Shown here one piece after another: positions 8,203 to 17,053 of a stretch of DNA of 64,000 nucleotides. The stretch lies in assembly GCF_019443325.1 (NCBI RefSeq), contig NZ_CP080383.1:3968001-4032000 (forward strand), given 5' to 3'. Each line of letters starts with the position of its first letter. Position 1 is the first letter of the stretch. Source of the DNA: Cryobacterium sp. PAMC25264. GTDB taxonomy: Bacteria; Actinomycetota; Actinomycetes; Actinomycetales; Microbacteriaceae. The position numbers and the translations under genes were made by a program. The notes under the pieces were generated by a model, which saw only the letters and a list, made by a program, of their open reading frames with translations, was not told the origin of the DNA and searched no databases.

Positions 8203-9708
8203 ATGAGCACCGCACGCATCGACATTGACCGCACGAACGTGGTCGCCCCGCTGAACCGGCGTATCTTCGGCTCCTTTGTGGAGCACTTGGGTCGCTGTGT
8301 CTACGACGGCATCTACGAACCCGGCCACCCCACCGCCAATGAGGACGGTTTTCGCCTCGACGTGGTCGAGTTGGTCAAGGAGTTGGGCTCCACCACCATC
8401 CGTTACCCCGGCGGTAACTTCGTCTCGGGGTACAAGTGGGAAGACGGTGTGGGTCCGCGCGACCGCCGTCCGGTGCGGCGCGATCTGGCCTGGCACTCGT
8501 TGGAGACCAACCAGGTGGGCCTGGAGGAGTTCGGCCGTTGGTGTGAGCTCACCGGCTCCGAATTGATGATGGCCGTGAACCTTGGCACCCGGGGCATCGA
8601 GAATGCCCTGGACCTGCTCGAGTACGCCAACGGCGAGGCCGGCACGGAACTGGCCGACGAGCGTATCCGTAACGGCCGCACCGAGCCGTACGACATCCGC
8701 ATGTGGTGCCTGGGCAACGAGATGGACGGCCCGTGGCAGATCGGCCACATGTCCAGCGCCGACTACGGCAAGATCGCCGCCCGCACCGCCTCGGCCATGA
8801 AGACCGCCGACAAGGACCTCGAGCTCGTCGTCTGCGGCTCCTCGGGCTCGGCCATGCCCACCTTCGGCGAGTGGGAGCGGGTGGTGCTTGAGGAGAGCTA
8901 CGACTACGTCGACTACATCTCCTGCCACGCCTACTACCAAGAGCGTAAGGGCGATCTGGGCTCCTACCTGGCGTCGTCGGTGGAGATGAAGTACTTCATC
9001 GACACCGTCGTCGCCACGGCCGACCACGTCAAGCACAAGCTGCGCAGTAAGAAGACCATCCAGCTCTCCTTCGACGAGTGGAACATCTGGTACCTCGACG
9101 AGCACCAGGCCTCGGAGGAGGTCAACGACGAGTGGCGCATCGCGCCCCGCCAGCTCGAAGACGTCTACTCGGTGGCGGATGCGGTGGTGCTGGGCAACCT
9201 GCTGATCACCCTGCTGCAAAACCACGACAGGGTCACCTCGGCCTCGCTCGCGCAGCTGGTGAACGTGATCGCGCCGATCATGACCGAACCCGGAGGCGAC
9301 TCCTGGCGCCAGACCACGTTCTTCCCCTTCTCGGTCACCTCGCGGCTGGCCCGCGGCGAGGTCGTGCGCGCCCGGATCGACGCGGGCACCTACGACACCG
9401 CCGTGTACGGTGCCGCCCCGCTGATCGACTCCGTCGTCACCGCGGATGCCGAGACCGGCGACTCGGCCGTGTTCCTGGTCAACCGCAGTCAGACCGAGTC
9501 GATCGAGGTGACCATCGACGTCTCCGGCCTGGGCGCCACCCGCATCGTCGAAGCCGTCACCCTGCACGACGCCGACCCCTACGCCAAGAACACCCTCTCC
9601 GACCAGAACCGCGTGGGCCTGTCGCCACTGGCCGGGGCAGTGCTCGCCGACGGCATCCTCACCGTGACACTGCCGCCGGTGTCTTGGTCGGCCGTCGCCT
9701 GCGCTTGA
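8203..9708 (+). CDS. abfA: Alpha-L-arabinofuranosidase, GH51 (first copy)
   Basis: This 501-residue enzyme has no signal peptide, so it should cleave imported arabinosides in the cytoplasm. The GH51 acid/base is E173 in W-C-L-G-N-E-M-D-G-P-W and the nucleophile is E292 in S-F-D-E-W-N, both at the expected spacing. The C-terminal beta domain is complete. It closes cassette 1, 86 bases after the second permease. A weak stem (GCCGCC 8124-8129 with GGCGGC 8141-8146) and a purine-rich AAGAAAAGAAAG lead precede the ATG. A paralogue with its catalytic residues at identical positions lies at 60585. Confidence 0.95.
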   Translation: MSTARIDIDRTNVVAPLNRRIFGSFVEHLGRCVYDGIYEPGHPTANEDGFRLDVVELVKELGSTTIRYPGGNFVSGYKWEDGVGPRDRRPVRRDLAWHSLETNQVGLEEFGRWCELTGSELMMAVNLGTRGIENALDLLEYANGEAGTELADERIRNGRTEPYDIRMWCLGNEMDGPWQIGHMSSADYGKIAARTASAMKTADKDLELVVCGSSGSAMPTFGEWERVVLEESYDYVDYISCHAYYQERKGDLGSYLASSVEMKYFIDTVVATADHVKHKLRSKKTIQLSFDEWNIWYLDEHQASEEVNDEWRIAPRQLEDVYSVADAVVLGNLLITLLQNHDRVTSASLAQLVNVIAPIMTEPGGDSWRQTTFFPFSVTSRLARGEVVRARIDAGTYDTAVYGAAPLIDSVVTADAETGDSAVFLVNRSQTESIEVTIDVSGLGATRIVEAVTLHDADPYAKNTLSDQNRVGLSPLAGAVLADGILTVTLPPVSWSAVACA

Positions 9709-9994
9709 TCTCAGCTCGACAGGCGCGAGGGTTGCGACAGGCGCGACCCGAACGCTGATCGAGCCTGTCGAGATCCCGGGAGCCGAACACGTTCGCGACA
9801 ACACTCACCTGGTCTCCTAAGGAAGTGCGCTTCCGCCGACCACCCGGGCGCGAAGCGCCCCCACAGCTCGACAGGCTCGACCGACGAGACGGGAACGACC
9901 GCAGACAAGGTCACGAGGTCTCGACAAACTCGACCGGCGCGAGGGTTGCGACAGACGCGACCCGGGCACGCGCACCGACCGAGCGAGCCCCGGA
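9709..9994. repeat. Intergenic block of CTCGACAGGCTCGACC-type repeats
   Basis: This 286-bp gap between convergent genes carries at least four degenerate copies of the dispersed repeat, in both orientations, near 9713, 9768, 9866 and 9927. No ORF or promoter stands out. Opposed copies can fold into hairpins and could act as a bidirectional terminator. Confidence 0.65.
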
Positions 9995-11407
9995 TCAGGC
10001 GCGGTGCGCTGCGTACTGGGCGCGGATCACCGGGTGGAAGTCCGGCGTGGGCTGCGTGGCGATGGCCACCGACCAGGCCGGGCGGGTGCCCGTGAGCGAC
10101 CAGGCGGCCTGCGTCGCTCCGCCGTCGGCCACGTATTCGCCCGGCGTCGGCACGGCCACGGGCACCTCGAACACCTGCGCGGCGATGAGCTGCACGGCCT
10201 CGTTCTGGGCGGCCCCGCCGATCAGTAGGATCCGCTCGACCGTGACGCCCTGGGCGCGCACCGCGTCCAGGCCGTCGGCCAGACCGCAGAGCAGCCCCTC
10301 GATCGCGGCGCGGGCGAGGTTGGGTCGGGTGGTCGAACCGAGGGTCATCCCGAACAGCGAGGCGGTGGCATCCGGCAGGTTGGGGGTGCGTTCACCCTCG
10401 AAGTACGGCTGGAGCACGAGACCGTCGGCGCCCGGCTGCGCCTCGAGCGCCAGCGTGCCGAGCTCCGTGTGGTCCACACCGAGCAGGCCCGCGATCGAGT
10501 CCAGGATGCGCGCGGCATTGAGGGTGGCGATCAGCGGCAGGTGCAGCCCGCTGGCGTCGGCGAACCCGGCCACGGTGCCCGAGGCGTCCTCACTGGGCTG
10601 CTCGGTCACGGCGAACACAGTGCCGCTGGTGCCGATGGAGACGATGACGTCGCCGGCCGCGGCGCCGAGGCCGAGGGCCGCACCGGCGTTGTCGCCGGCG
10701 CCGACGCCCACGACGAGCCCGGCGGGAACGCCGGGCAGCGCCACCGTGGTGCCTGCGGTGTCGCCCGGGCCGAGCACCCGGGGGAGCACGGCGTCGTGGC
10801 CGAGCCCCAAGGCGAGCAGCTCGCGGTCGTACTCGCCGAGCGCGGCCGAGTAGTAGCCGGTGCCGCTGGCATCCGACCGGTCGGTGCTGAGCTGGTCGAG
10901 CTGCGGGCCCAACTCGCTCTCGCCGGCGGGGCCGTAGCCGCGCAGGCGCCAGCTGAGCCAGTCGTGCGGCAGGGCCACCGCGGCGACCCGGGCGGCGTTG
11001 GCCGGTTCGGCGTCGCGCAGCCAGCGCAGTTTGGTGACGGTGAACGAGGCCACCGGCACAACGCCGGTGCGACGGGCGTATTCGGCGGCGCCGACCTCGT
11101 CGATCAGGTCGGTCGCGGCCTGGGCGCTGCGGGTGTCGTTCCAGAGCAGGGCGGGGCGGATGACGCGGCCGTCCTCGTCGAGCACGACCATGCCGTGCTG
11201 CTGCGCGGCCACCGAGACGGCGGACACGTCGTCCAGTCCGCCCGCTTCGCGGATCGCGACGAGCAACGCATCCCACCAGGCGGCCGGGTCGACTTCGGTG
11301 CCGGCCGGGTGGCTGGCCTTGCCGGTGCGCACGAGCGCTCCTGTCTCGGCGTCCCGAACGACCACCTTGCAACTCTGTGTCGACGAGTCGACTCCGGCAA
11401 CCAGCAT
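9995..11407 (-). CDS. xylB: Xylulokinase
   Basis: This is a 470-residue FGGY-family kinase that converts D-xylulose to D-xylulose-5-phosphate. The N-terminus [13 protein letters not shown] is the FGGY phosphate motif, and G-D-N-A-G-A and I-G-T-S-G-T follow in order. ATG 11407 is chosen over upstream in-frame starts because TTTGGAG lies seven bases before it. It lies downstream of xylA on the same strand but is separated from it by an insertion block (IS110, ice-binding protein, MarR). It has its own leader with a large stem and a candidate ROK operator. Confidence 0.94.
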   Translation of the reverse strand: MLVAGVDSSTQSCKVVVRDAETGALVRTGKASHPAGTEVDPAAWWDALLVAIREAGGLDDVSAVSVAAQQHGMVVLDEDGRVIRPALLWNDTRSAQAATDLIDEVGAAEYARRTGVVPVASFTVTKLRWLRDAEPANAARVAAVALPHDWLSWRLRGYGPAGESELGPQLDQLSTDRSDASGTGYYSAALGEYDRELLALGLGHDAVLPRVLGPGDTAGTTVALPGVPAGLVVGVGAGDNAGAALGLGAAAGDVIVSIGTSGTVFAVTEQPSEDASGTVAGFADASGLHLPLIATLNAARILDSIAGLLGVDHTELGTLALEAQPGADGLVLQPYFEGERTPNLPDATASLFGMTLGSTTRPNLARAAIEGLLCGLADGLDAVRAQGVTVERILLIGGAAQNEAVQLIAAQVFEVPVAVPTPGEYVADGGATQAAWSLTGTRPAWSVAIATQPTPDFHPVIRAQYAAHRA

Positions 11408-11435
11408 GATGAACTCCAAACTAGAAAAAGCGGCG

Positions 11436-11543
11436 GTGGGTGGACATAACTCCTGCAATTTCTGCCCGGGCCGGATGCCTGCCCCGGTTGTGCGGGGAGG
11501 GGCAGCGCGGGTGGAGGAAAGTGCAGGAGTCATGCCACCACCC
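11436..11543 (-). promoter_or_regulatory. Nested inverted repeat in the xylB leader
   Basis: The arms 11436-11462 and 11517-11543 are imperfect inverted repeats sharing ACTCCTGCA and flanking bases. Inside them CTGCCCC and GGGGCAG form a second stem. In the xylB mRNA this would fold into a long two-level hairpin ending about 30 bases before the start codon. It could be a cis-acting RNA switch, an attenuator or a processing site. No known riboswitch class is recognised. Confidence 0.45.
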
Positions 11544-11592
11544 ACGGGCTGGGCGGCGTCTTCGCCGCCGGTGCCCGGGGTGGTTCACAATA

Positions 11593-11615
11593 AAATGTTC
11601 TGGGTCTAAACATAT
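11593..11615. promoter_or_regulatory. Candidate ROK-type operator upstream of xylB
   Basis: AAATGT at 11593-11598 and ACATAT at 11610-11615 are separated by exactly 11 bases. The same architecture occurs upstream of xylA, LacI gene 3 and the second ROK gene. It is an AT-rich island in GC-rich DNA. The rest of 11408-11880 holds the leader stem and an AT-rich tract near 11790-11820 at the edge of the insertion sequence. Confidence 0.6.
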
Positions 11616-11880
11616 TCGGTCGGGGGTGGATGTTCAAACCTTCCGATGGTCGTTTCGCCGCGGATTCCCGGTGCAGCGGGGCCGGCCCGGCGGCGCCCTG
11701 CCTGCCGCATCGGCTGGTCCGCAGACGCGGCGCCCGGAGTTCCAGCGGTACCGCTCCCGCATAGTGTGAGGGCCCGCTGGCCGATTGTCGTTTAATTTAT
11801 GAGGTACTTTCTCCTTTTGTCACCCGTTCTGGGGTAGCTTGGCGTGACGGGGAACACGGGGGGGTGCCCCTATGTTCTTG

Positions 11881-13080
11881 TCAAGCGGCGAGCTGATGGT
11901 CGGCTTGGTAGAGGGTGCCGTCGCGGAGCATGGCGTAGAGAACGTCGCAGCGTCGGCGAGCGAGGGCGATGAGGGCTTGGTTGTGGCGTTTGCCTTGGGC
12001 GATTTTGCGGTCGTAGTAGGCGCGTGAGAGCGGGTCGCGGAGCGCGGCGAAGGCGGAGAGGAACAGGGCTCGTTTCAGGATCTTGTTCCCGCGTCGGGAG
12101 GGGTGCTCGCCGCGGATGGAGCTGCCGGAGCGGCGGGTGACCGGTGCGAGGCCGGCGTAGGCGGCGAGGTGGCCGGCGGTGGCGAAGTCCTTGCCCGAGA
12201 CTTCGGTGAGGAGTCTGGCGGCGGTCCTGATCCCGACTCCGGGCATGCTGATCAGGACGGGGTGAAGAGGGTGAGCCTCCACGAGCCGTTCTACTTCGAC
12301 CGCGATCTCGTCCCGTTGCCGGCGGAGTGCTGCGAGTTGTTCGGCGAGTCTGGGGAGCACAATGCTGCTGGCATTCGTGCCAGTGACCACGACGGTCTGC
12401 TCGCTCAGGGCCCGGGTGATTTCGTCTGCGAGGCGGCGGCCCATGCGTGGTGCCAGCTTCACGAGCCGGTTGCCAAGGCGGGTCGTGCCGGCCGCTTTCA
12501 TCGCAGCTGGCGTGGGGTAGCGCTGCAGCAAGTCCAACACCGCGGGATGGTCCAAGTGCGGGCCGAGAACACGCTCCAACGCGGGGTGGATCTGGGTGAG
12601 GAGGCCCCGGATGCGGTTACTCGTGGCGGTGATCTGGCCGACAACGTCGTCGTCGAAGCCGCAGAGCATCGAGAGCTCAGCAACCTGCTCATCAGCCAGC
12701 TGTAGCGACCGCAGGGCGTGCGGGAGGCTCCTCGCGGCTTGGGCGATGATTGCCGCGTCGCGGGCATCGGTCTTGGCTTCACCGGCGTGCAGGTCCGCGA
12801 TGCGGCGCATTGCCAGACCGGGCAGGTAGCCCACGAGCACGCCTTCGGCCTGGGCCACGGCGATCGGTAAGGCACCAATAGTCGCCGGCTGATCAACGAC
12901 GAACAAGACTTGGCCGTGTCGTTTCAGCTGCCCGATCAGCTCGCGCAGCTTCGCCTCATCGTTGGGTAAAGCCTTGTCGAAGAGTTGCTTGCCGGCCCGG
13001 TTGAGGGCGACCGCGTGGTGTTCTCCCTTGCCGACGTCCACGCCGATGAAGACGTCGACGCTGTCGTAGTTCTCGATCAT
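11881..13080 (-). CDS. IS110-family transposase (DEDD/serine recombinase)
   Basis: The protein has 399 residues. The N-terminal RuvC-like domain shows D15 (G-V-D-V-G-K), D63 (V-V-D-Q-P) and D105/D108 in K-T-D-A-R-D-A. A coiled middle part follows, then the Transposase_20 domain starting S-M-P-G-V-G and continuing to G-L-A-P-V-T-R-R-S-G-S-S-I-R-G. Both domains appear complete, so the copy may be active. Enzymes of this family recombine a circular intermediate with target DNA using a bridge RNA encoded in the element. Confidence 0.92.
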   Translation of the reverse strand: MIENYDSVDVFIGVDVGKGEHHAVALNRAGKQLFDKALPNDEAKLRELIGQLKRHGQVLFVVDQPATIGALPIAVAQAEGVLVGYLPGLAMRRIADLHAGEAKTDARDAAIIAQAARSLPHALRSLQLADEQVAELSMLCGFDDDVVGQITATSNRIRGLLTQIHPALERVLGPHLDHPAVLDLLQRYPTPAAMKAAGTTRLGNRLVKLAPRMGRRLADEITRALSEQTVVVTGTNASSIVLPRLAEQLAALRRQRDEIAVEVERLVEAHPLHPVLISMPGVGIRTAARLLTEVSGKDFATAGHLAAYAGLAPVTRRSGSSIRGEHPSRRGNKILKRALFLSAFAALRDPLSRAYYDRKIAQGKRHNQALIALARRRCDVLYAMLRDGTLYQADHQLAA

Positions 13081-13300
13081 GAATCCTCCGTCTCAGGTTC
13101 GACAAAGTTGGCCTGAATCGCGGCATCAAGTCTCGGCATCCACGTTACGAACGGCCTGGGACATGTCCCGGTCCAGCCCCTATCAGCGATCACCTGATAC
13201 CAGTCAGGCCCGGTGACAACACCCCCCGGATCATGGGCGACTGGGGGCAAGAACCATGCCGGGCCTGACAGGCCAACACCCTCACATAACTACACGATCA
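13081..13300 (-). ncRNA. Possible IS110 bridge-RNA region (left end)
   Basis: About 220 non-coding bases lie directly upstream of the transposase, the place where IS110-group elements such as IS621 encode their guide RNA. Within it GTCAGGCCCGG (13203-13213) pairs perfectly with CCGGGCCTGAC (13259-13269), and CCCCC/GGGGG arms lie between them, so the transcript can form long stems with internal loops. The limits and the guide loops are not determined. Confidence 0.4.
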
Positions 13301-13371
13301 AGGGCTACGAAGAAAGTAACGGGGGCGTCGACGTCCCAGCGAGTGGCTCTCCCTCGCAGTCAGGCACCTCA

Positions 13372-14685
13372 ATGGCCATAACGTCCCCTCGACGCTCCCT
13401 GGTGCGAACGGTGAGTGGCCTCGGCCTCACCGCAGCCCTCGTCTTCGGCGCCGCTTCGTCAGCGTCCGCGGCCGTCACCACCGACGGGCCGATCAACCTG
13501 GGCACCGCGGCCAGCTACGGCGTCCTCGCCGCCAGTGCCGTCACCAACACCGGCCCGACGGTCGTCAACGGCGACCTGGGTATCTCGCCCGGCACCGCTA
13601 TCACCGGGTTCGGCGCCGCGCCCAACGGCATCGTCAACGGCACCGTGCACGCCACCGATGCCGCGGCGCTCCAGGCTCAACGCGATACCACCACGGCCTA
13701 CAATGTCGCCGCAGCGCTCACGCCCACCACCACGGGCATCAGCGAGCTGACCGGCCTCTCCCTGACCCCCGGTGTCTACACCGGCGGCGCACTGGCGCTG
13801 TCGAACAACGGCTCCCTCACCCTGGCGGGCGCCGCGAACTCCGTCTGGGTCTTCCAGGCCGCCTCGACCCTCACCATCGGGTCGGCGACCCAAATCATCA
13901 TCACCGGTGGCGCGAACGCCTGCAACGTCTTCTGGCAGGTAGGCAGCTCAGCCTCGATCGGCACCGGTGCCGCCTTCCAAGGCACCATCCTGGCCCAGCA
14001 ATCGATCACCGCCACCACGAGCGCCACCGTTGTGGGCCGGTTGCTCGCCCGCTCCGCCGCGGTCACCCTCGACACCAACACCATCACCGCTCCCACGGGC
14101 TGCGCCGCCCCGGGCACACCGGTCGGCACGACGGCACCCACCATCACCTCGGGCGCACCGGCGAACGCGACGGAAGGCACGCCCTACTCGCACACCGTGA
14201 CGGCCACGGGCATCCCGACGCCCACCTTCACCGTGACCGCCGGCACGCTGCCGGCCGGCCTCACGTTGGACGAAACCTCCGGCACCATCTCCGGCACCCC
14301 CACGACGCCAGGTTCGACGACCTTCACGGTCTCGGCCGGCAACGGCACCGCCCCGGATGCGACGGCCGACTACACCGTGACGACCACGCCGGCCGCCGTG
14401 GTCACGCCGACGCCAACGCCGACAGCAACGCCCACGGCGACGCCAACTCCGACTGCCACGCCGACTCCCACCAGCACCCAGCCCGCGCCCCTGGTGCCCA
14501 CGCCCACCACCAGTGCCGCCCCCGGCGGCGGTGGCGGCCGCGGTGCCGGCCAGGGCATGCTGGCCGAGACCGGCGCCAATGTCACCCCGGTTCTGCTGGT
14601 CGGCGCACTGGTCGTTCTGGCCGGCATCGCCTTGGTGACGTTCGTCGGCCTGCGTCGCCGCCACGCACGCACGCACAACCAGTAG
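13372..14685 (+). CDS. Ice-binding-like protein (DUF3494) with sortase-E anchor
   Basis: The 437-residue protein starts at ATG 13372, which opens a classical signal peptide (A-I-T-S-P-R-R-S-L to A-S-S-A-S-A-A). Residues of about 36-240 form a DUF3494 ice-binding domain (N-L-G-T-A-A-S-Y-G-V-L-A, later F-W-Q-V-G-S-S-A). An Ig-like domain near 255-345 and a Pro/Thr repeat stalk follow. L-A-E-T-G at 397-401 precedes a membrane segment and a basic tail, so cell-wall linkage by a class E sortase is likely. Known members bind ice and limit its regrowth. No clear ribosome site is seen, and the IS110 left end lies just upstream. Confidence 0.88.
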   Translation: MAITSPRRSLVRTVSGLGLTAALVFGAASSASAAVTTDGPINLGTAASYGVLAASAVTNTGPTVVNGDLGISPGTAITGFGAAPNGIVNGTVHATDAAALQAQRDTTTAYNVAAALTPTTTGISELTGLSLTPGVYTGGALALSNNGSLTLAGAANSVWVFQAASTLTIGSATQIIITGGANACNVFWQVGSSASIGTGAAFQGTILAQQSITATTSATVVGRLLARSAAVTLDTNTITAPTGCAAPGTPVGTTAPTITSGAPANATEGTPYSHTVTATGIPTPTFTVTAGTLPAGLTLDETSGTISGTPTTPGSTTFTVSAGNGTAPDATADYTVTTTPAAVVTPTPTPTATPTATPTPTATPTPTSTQPAPLVPTPTTSAAPGGGGGRGAGQGMLAETGANVTPVLLVGALVVLAGIALVTFVGLRRRHARTHNQ

Positions 14686-14691
14686 CGCACC

Positions 14692-14718
14692 GGGTGCCGC
14701 CGGCTCTCGGCGGCACCC
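14692..14718 (+). terminator. Stem-loop after the ice-binding protein gene
   Basis: GGGTGCCGCC at 14692-14701 pairs perfectly with GGCGGCACCC at 14709-14718 around a seven-base loop, seven bases after the stop codon. No T-run follows. It probably ends or stabilises the transcript. Confidence 0.6.
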
Positions 14719-14858
14719 GCATCCACTCTCATACGAGCGGGCCGTGAGGCGAGTTGCGTCCAACTCGCGACGTGGGCAGCCCCGGTGTGCTTCTATGAGT
14801 ACCCTGCGGATGTTCATCGTTTATATCGGATGCTCGCGGACCCACTCGAAAGGTCCTC

Positions 14859-15356
14859 ATGAGCGGCTCTTCATCCGCCGTCGAATCCGGCGATATCCAG
14901 TCGGCACCCGTGCCCAACGGTGTCATCGACGCGTTCTACCTGCTGCAGAACGCCGAGGCGCTGCACCAGTCCCGACTGCGGGAGCGGCTCAACCTCGGTG
15001 CCAATGAGCTCGGCGCTCTGCAGTTCATCTCCCGCCTGGCAATTCTCGGCCGGGACGTGCGCGCCCTGGACGTCGCGCACAGTCTGGGCGTGACGAGTGG
15101 TGCCACCTCGGTCATCCTGTCGCACCTGGTGAAGCTGGGCTATCTCACCCGCACGGCCAACCCTCGGGACGGCCGGGGCAAGCTGCTGCACCTCAGCCCC
15201 GCGGCCACGATCGCCGTGAGTCACACCCTGGACGACAGCAAGTCCGTGCTCAGCCTGCTGGTGTCCGGGATGTCGCTGCGCGAGGCCAAGCGGGTCGTGG
15301 TGCTGCTCACGGCGGTGACATCCGCGCTCGACGACAGCGCGCGCCCCGCCGCGTAG
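14859..15356 (+). CDS. MarR-family transcriptional regulator
   Basis: The protein has 165 residues. A winged helix lies at about residues 50-115 (A-L-D-V-A-H-S-L-G-V-T-S-G-A-T-S recognition helix, then a wing with N-P-R-D-G-R-G-K), flanked by helices that form a dimer interface. D-x-R-D-G-R in the wing is the hallmark of MarR proteins. AAAGG lies before the ATG. It is the only regulator next to the ice-binding protein gene, but no operator is seen and the target is unknown. Confidence 0.85.
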   Translation: MSGSSSAVESGDIQSAPVPNGVIDAFYLLQNAEALHQSRLRERLNLGANELGALQFISRLAILGRDVRALDVAHSLGVTSGATSVILSHLVKLGYLTRTANPRDGRGKLLHLSPAATIAVSHTLDDSKSVLSLLVSGMSLREAKRVVVLLTAVTSALDDSARPAA

Positions 15357-15368
15357 CTGCCCTCACTC

Positions 15369-15626
15369 TTCGCGCGGGTCGGGCGCCGCTGCGCCCCTGG
15401 CGTGCCACCCGCGTTGTGGCGCGGTCCCCGCGCGTCGTGGATGGGGCGGCCGGGTCGCCCGCGGAGCGGCGTCTTGCCTGCGAAGCGGCGTCTTGCCCGC
15501 CCTGTCGCCCGTATTGTGACCGGTGAGACTCCTTCGCGCGGGTCGGGCGCCGCTGCGCCCGTGGCGTGCCGCCCGCGTTGTGGCGCGGTGCCCGCGCGTC
15601 GTGGATGGGGCGGCCGGGTCGCCCGC
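15369..15626. repeat. Pair of about 95-bp direct repeats
   Basis: The block starting near 15369 (CTTCGCGCGGGTCGGGCGCC) recurs near 15532 with only about three differences over roughly 95 bases. A further half copy of GTCTTGC-type sequence lies between them. Reading frames run through it in several registers, but none has a family match or codon bias I trust. This is the first half of the gene-free stretch 15357-15832. Confidence 0.7.
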
Positions 15627-15690
15627 GTTGAGGCGTGCTGCCCGCGCGTCGGGGACGCGGCATCCGTCGGATGCGGCGGCCGGCCCGCAC

Positions 15691-15778
15691 GCCGGTGCCG
15701 CACACGAAGAACCTCGGCGCCGCACACGCAGAACGCCGGTGCCGCACACGAAGAACCTCGGCACCGCATACGCCAAAC
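15691..15778. repeat. Four tandem 22-bp repeats (two 44-bp units)
   Basis: Four consecutive 22-bp units share the core CCGCACACG and end in AAC. Units 1 and 3 are identical; units 2 and 4 differ from them mainly in the first five bases, so the pattern is a duplicated 44-mer. There are no spacers, so it is not a CRISPR array. It lies just past the 3' end of xylA. Confidence 0.75.
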
Positions 15779-15832
15779 CCCGGCCAGGGAAACCTGGCCG
15801 GGGTGGTGGTGTGAGTGATGGAGCGGGTGCGG

Positions 15833-17023
15833 TTAGCGGGCGCCCAGCAGGTGCTCGAGGGCGAGCTGCTGCAGGCGCACGAAGCCGAAGCCCTTGCCGC
15901 CGAAGTACTCCTCGGGGGCGAAGTCCTCGTAGGCGCTGGTGTCGGCGAGGAAGTCGTCGTAGCTCTCACCCTCGGACAGGGTCGGCACCGACAGTTCCGG
16001 AACGCGCGAGGCGGCGAGCTGCTCCTGCACCTCGGGGTCGGCGCGGAAGGCCGCGGCGCGTTCCTTGAGGAGGAGGTAGGTGCGCATGTTCGCGGCGGCG
16101 GAGTCCCAGACGCCCGTGATGTCCTCGGTGCGGCTCGGCTTGTAGTCGAAGTGGCGCGGGCCGTCGTAGGACGGTCCACCGTTCGGGCCGCCGTTTTCGA
16201 GCAGGTCGACGAGGGAGAACGCGTTCTGCAGGTCGCCGTGGCCGAAGACCAGGTCCTGGTCGTACTTGATGCCGCGCTGGCCGTTGAGGTCGATGTGGAA
16301 CAGCTTGCCCTGGTAGAGCGCCTGGGCGATGCCGGCCGTGAAGTTGAGCCCGGCCATCTGCTCGTGGCCGACCTCGGGGTTGACACCGACGAGTTCGGGG
16401 CGCTCGAGGGTGGTGATGAACGCCATCGCGTGGCCGACCGTGGGCAGCAGGATGTCGCCGCGGGGTTCGTTGGGCTTGGGCTCGATGGCGAAGCGGATGT
16501 CGTAGCCCTTGTCGGTGACGTAGTCTCCGAGCAGGTTGACGGCCTCGCGGTAGCGGTCGAGGGCCGAACGGATGTCCTTGGCTGCGTCGTACTCGGCGCC
16601 CTCGCGGCCGCCCCACATGACGAAGGTCTTGGCGCCGAGCTCGGCGGCGAGGTCGAGGTTGCGCAGCACCTTGCGGAGGGCGAACCGGCGCACGGAGCGG
16701 TCGTTGGAGGTGAAGCCGCCGTCCTTGAAGACGGGAGCGCTGAAGAGGTTGGTGGTGATCATCGGAACGATCACGCCGGTGTCGGCGAGAACCTGCTTGA
16801 GACGGTCGATCTCTTTCTGGCGGGCGGCATCCGTGGAGCCGAAGGCGAAGAGGTCGTCGTCGTGGAAGGTGAGGCCGTACGCGCCCAGCTCGGCCAGTCG
16901 GGTGACGGCCTCGACGGTGTCCAGGTGCGGGCGGGTGGGCCCGCCGAACGGGTCAGCCCCGTTGTAGCCGATGGTCCACAGGCCGAACGAGAACTTGTCG
17001 GCGGGGGTGGGGGTGAGGGACAT
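15833..17023 (-). CDS. xylA: Xylose isomerase (class I)
   Basis: The 396-residue cytoplasmic enzyme converts D-xylose to D-xylulose. All active-site residues of the Streptomyces-type enzyme are at the usual numbers: H54 and D57 for ring opening, K183, and metal ligands E181, E217, H220, D245, D255, D257 and D287. The length fits the compact class I form of actinobacteria. It diverges from the monosaccharide importer operon. A candidate ROK operator lies 31 bases upstream of its start. Confidence 0.96.
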   Translation of the reverse strand: MSLTPTPADKFSFGLWTIGYNGADPFGGPTRPHLDTVEAVTRLAELGAYGLTFHDDDLFAFGSTDAARQKEIDRLKQVLADTGVIVPMITTNLFSAPVFKDGGFTSNDRSVRRFALRKVLRNLDLAAELGAKTFVMWGGREGAEYDAAKDIRSALDRYREAVNLLGDYVTDKGYDIRFAIEPKPNEPRGDILLPTVGHAMAFITTLERPELVGVNPEVGHEQMAGLNFTAGIAQALYQGKLFHIDLNGQRGIKYDQDLVFGHGDLQNAFSLVDLLENGGPNGGPSYDGPRHFDYKPSRTEDITGVWDSAAANMRTYLLLKERAAAFRADPEVQEQLAASRVPELSVPTLSEGESYDDFLADTSAYEDFAPEEYFGGKGFGFVRLQQLALEHLLGAR

Positions 17024-17053
17024 GGTCGGTGCTCCGATTCAGCTTCATTGGCG

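Larger units (their letters stand above)
11820..13310 (-). mobile_element. IS110-family insertion sequence (ends approximate)
   Basis: One transposase gene is flanked by a short right end with a hairpin (GAACA and GGGG pairing with CCCC and TGTTC at about 11850-11877) and a longer non-coding left end at 13081 to about 13310. IS110 elements usually lack clear terminal inverted repeats and target duplications, so the true ends cannot be set from this copy alone. It lies between xylB and the ice-binding protein gene. Confidence 0.6.

Noticed and set aside
7744..9804. Very long open frame on the minus strand across the first GH51 gene
   Set aside because: It mirrors a strongly supported arabinofuranosidase gene and is low-complexity Gly/Val/His-rich sequence, the usual antisense shadow in GC-rich DNA.
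11803..13319. TACTTTCT / AGAAAGTA as terminal inverted repeats of the IS110 element
   Set aside because: Only about nine of twelve bases match, and IS110 elements usually lack such repeats; it was not used to set the ends.
13213..13371. 53-residue N-terminal extension of the ice-binding protein
   Set aside because: It reads through the likely IS110 left end and lies before a normal signal peptide starting at 13372.
15691..15778. Possible CRISPR array
   Set aside because: The units are contiguous with no unique spacers and no cas genes are nearby.
15307..16386. 359-codon minus-strand frame running from xylA into the repeat region
   Set aside because: It is out of frame with xylA and its extension consists of the GC-rich direct repeats; Arg/Pro/Ser-rich composition marks it as spurious.
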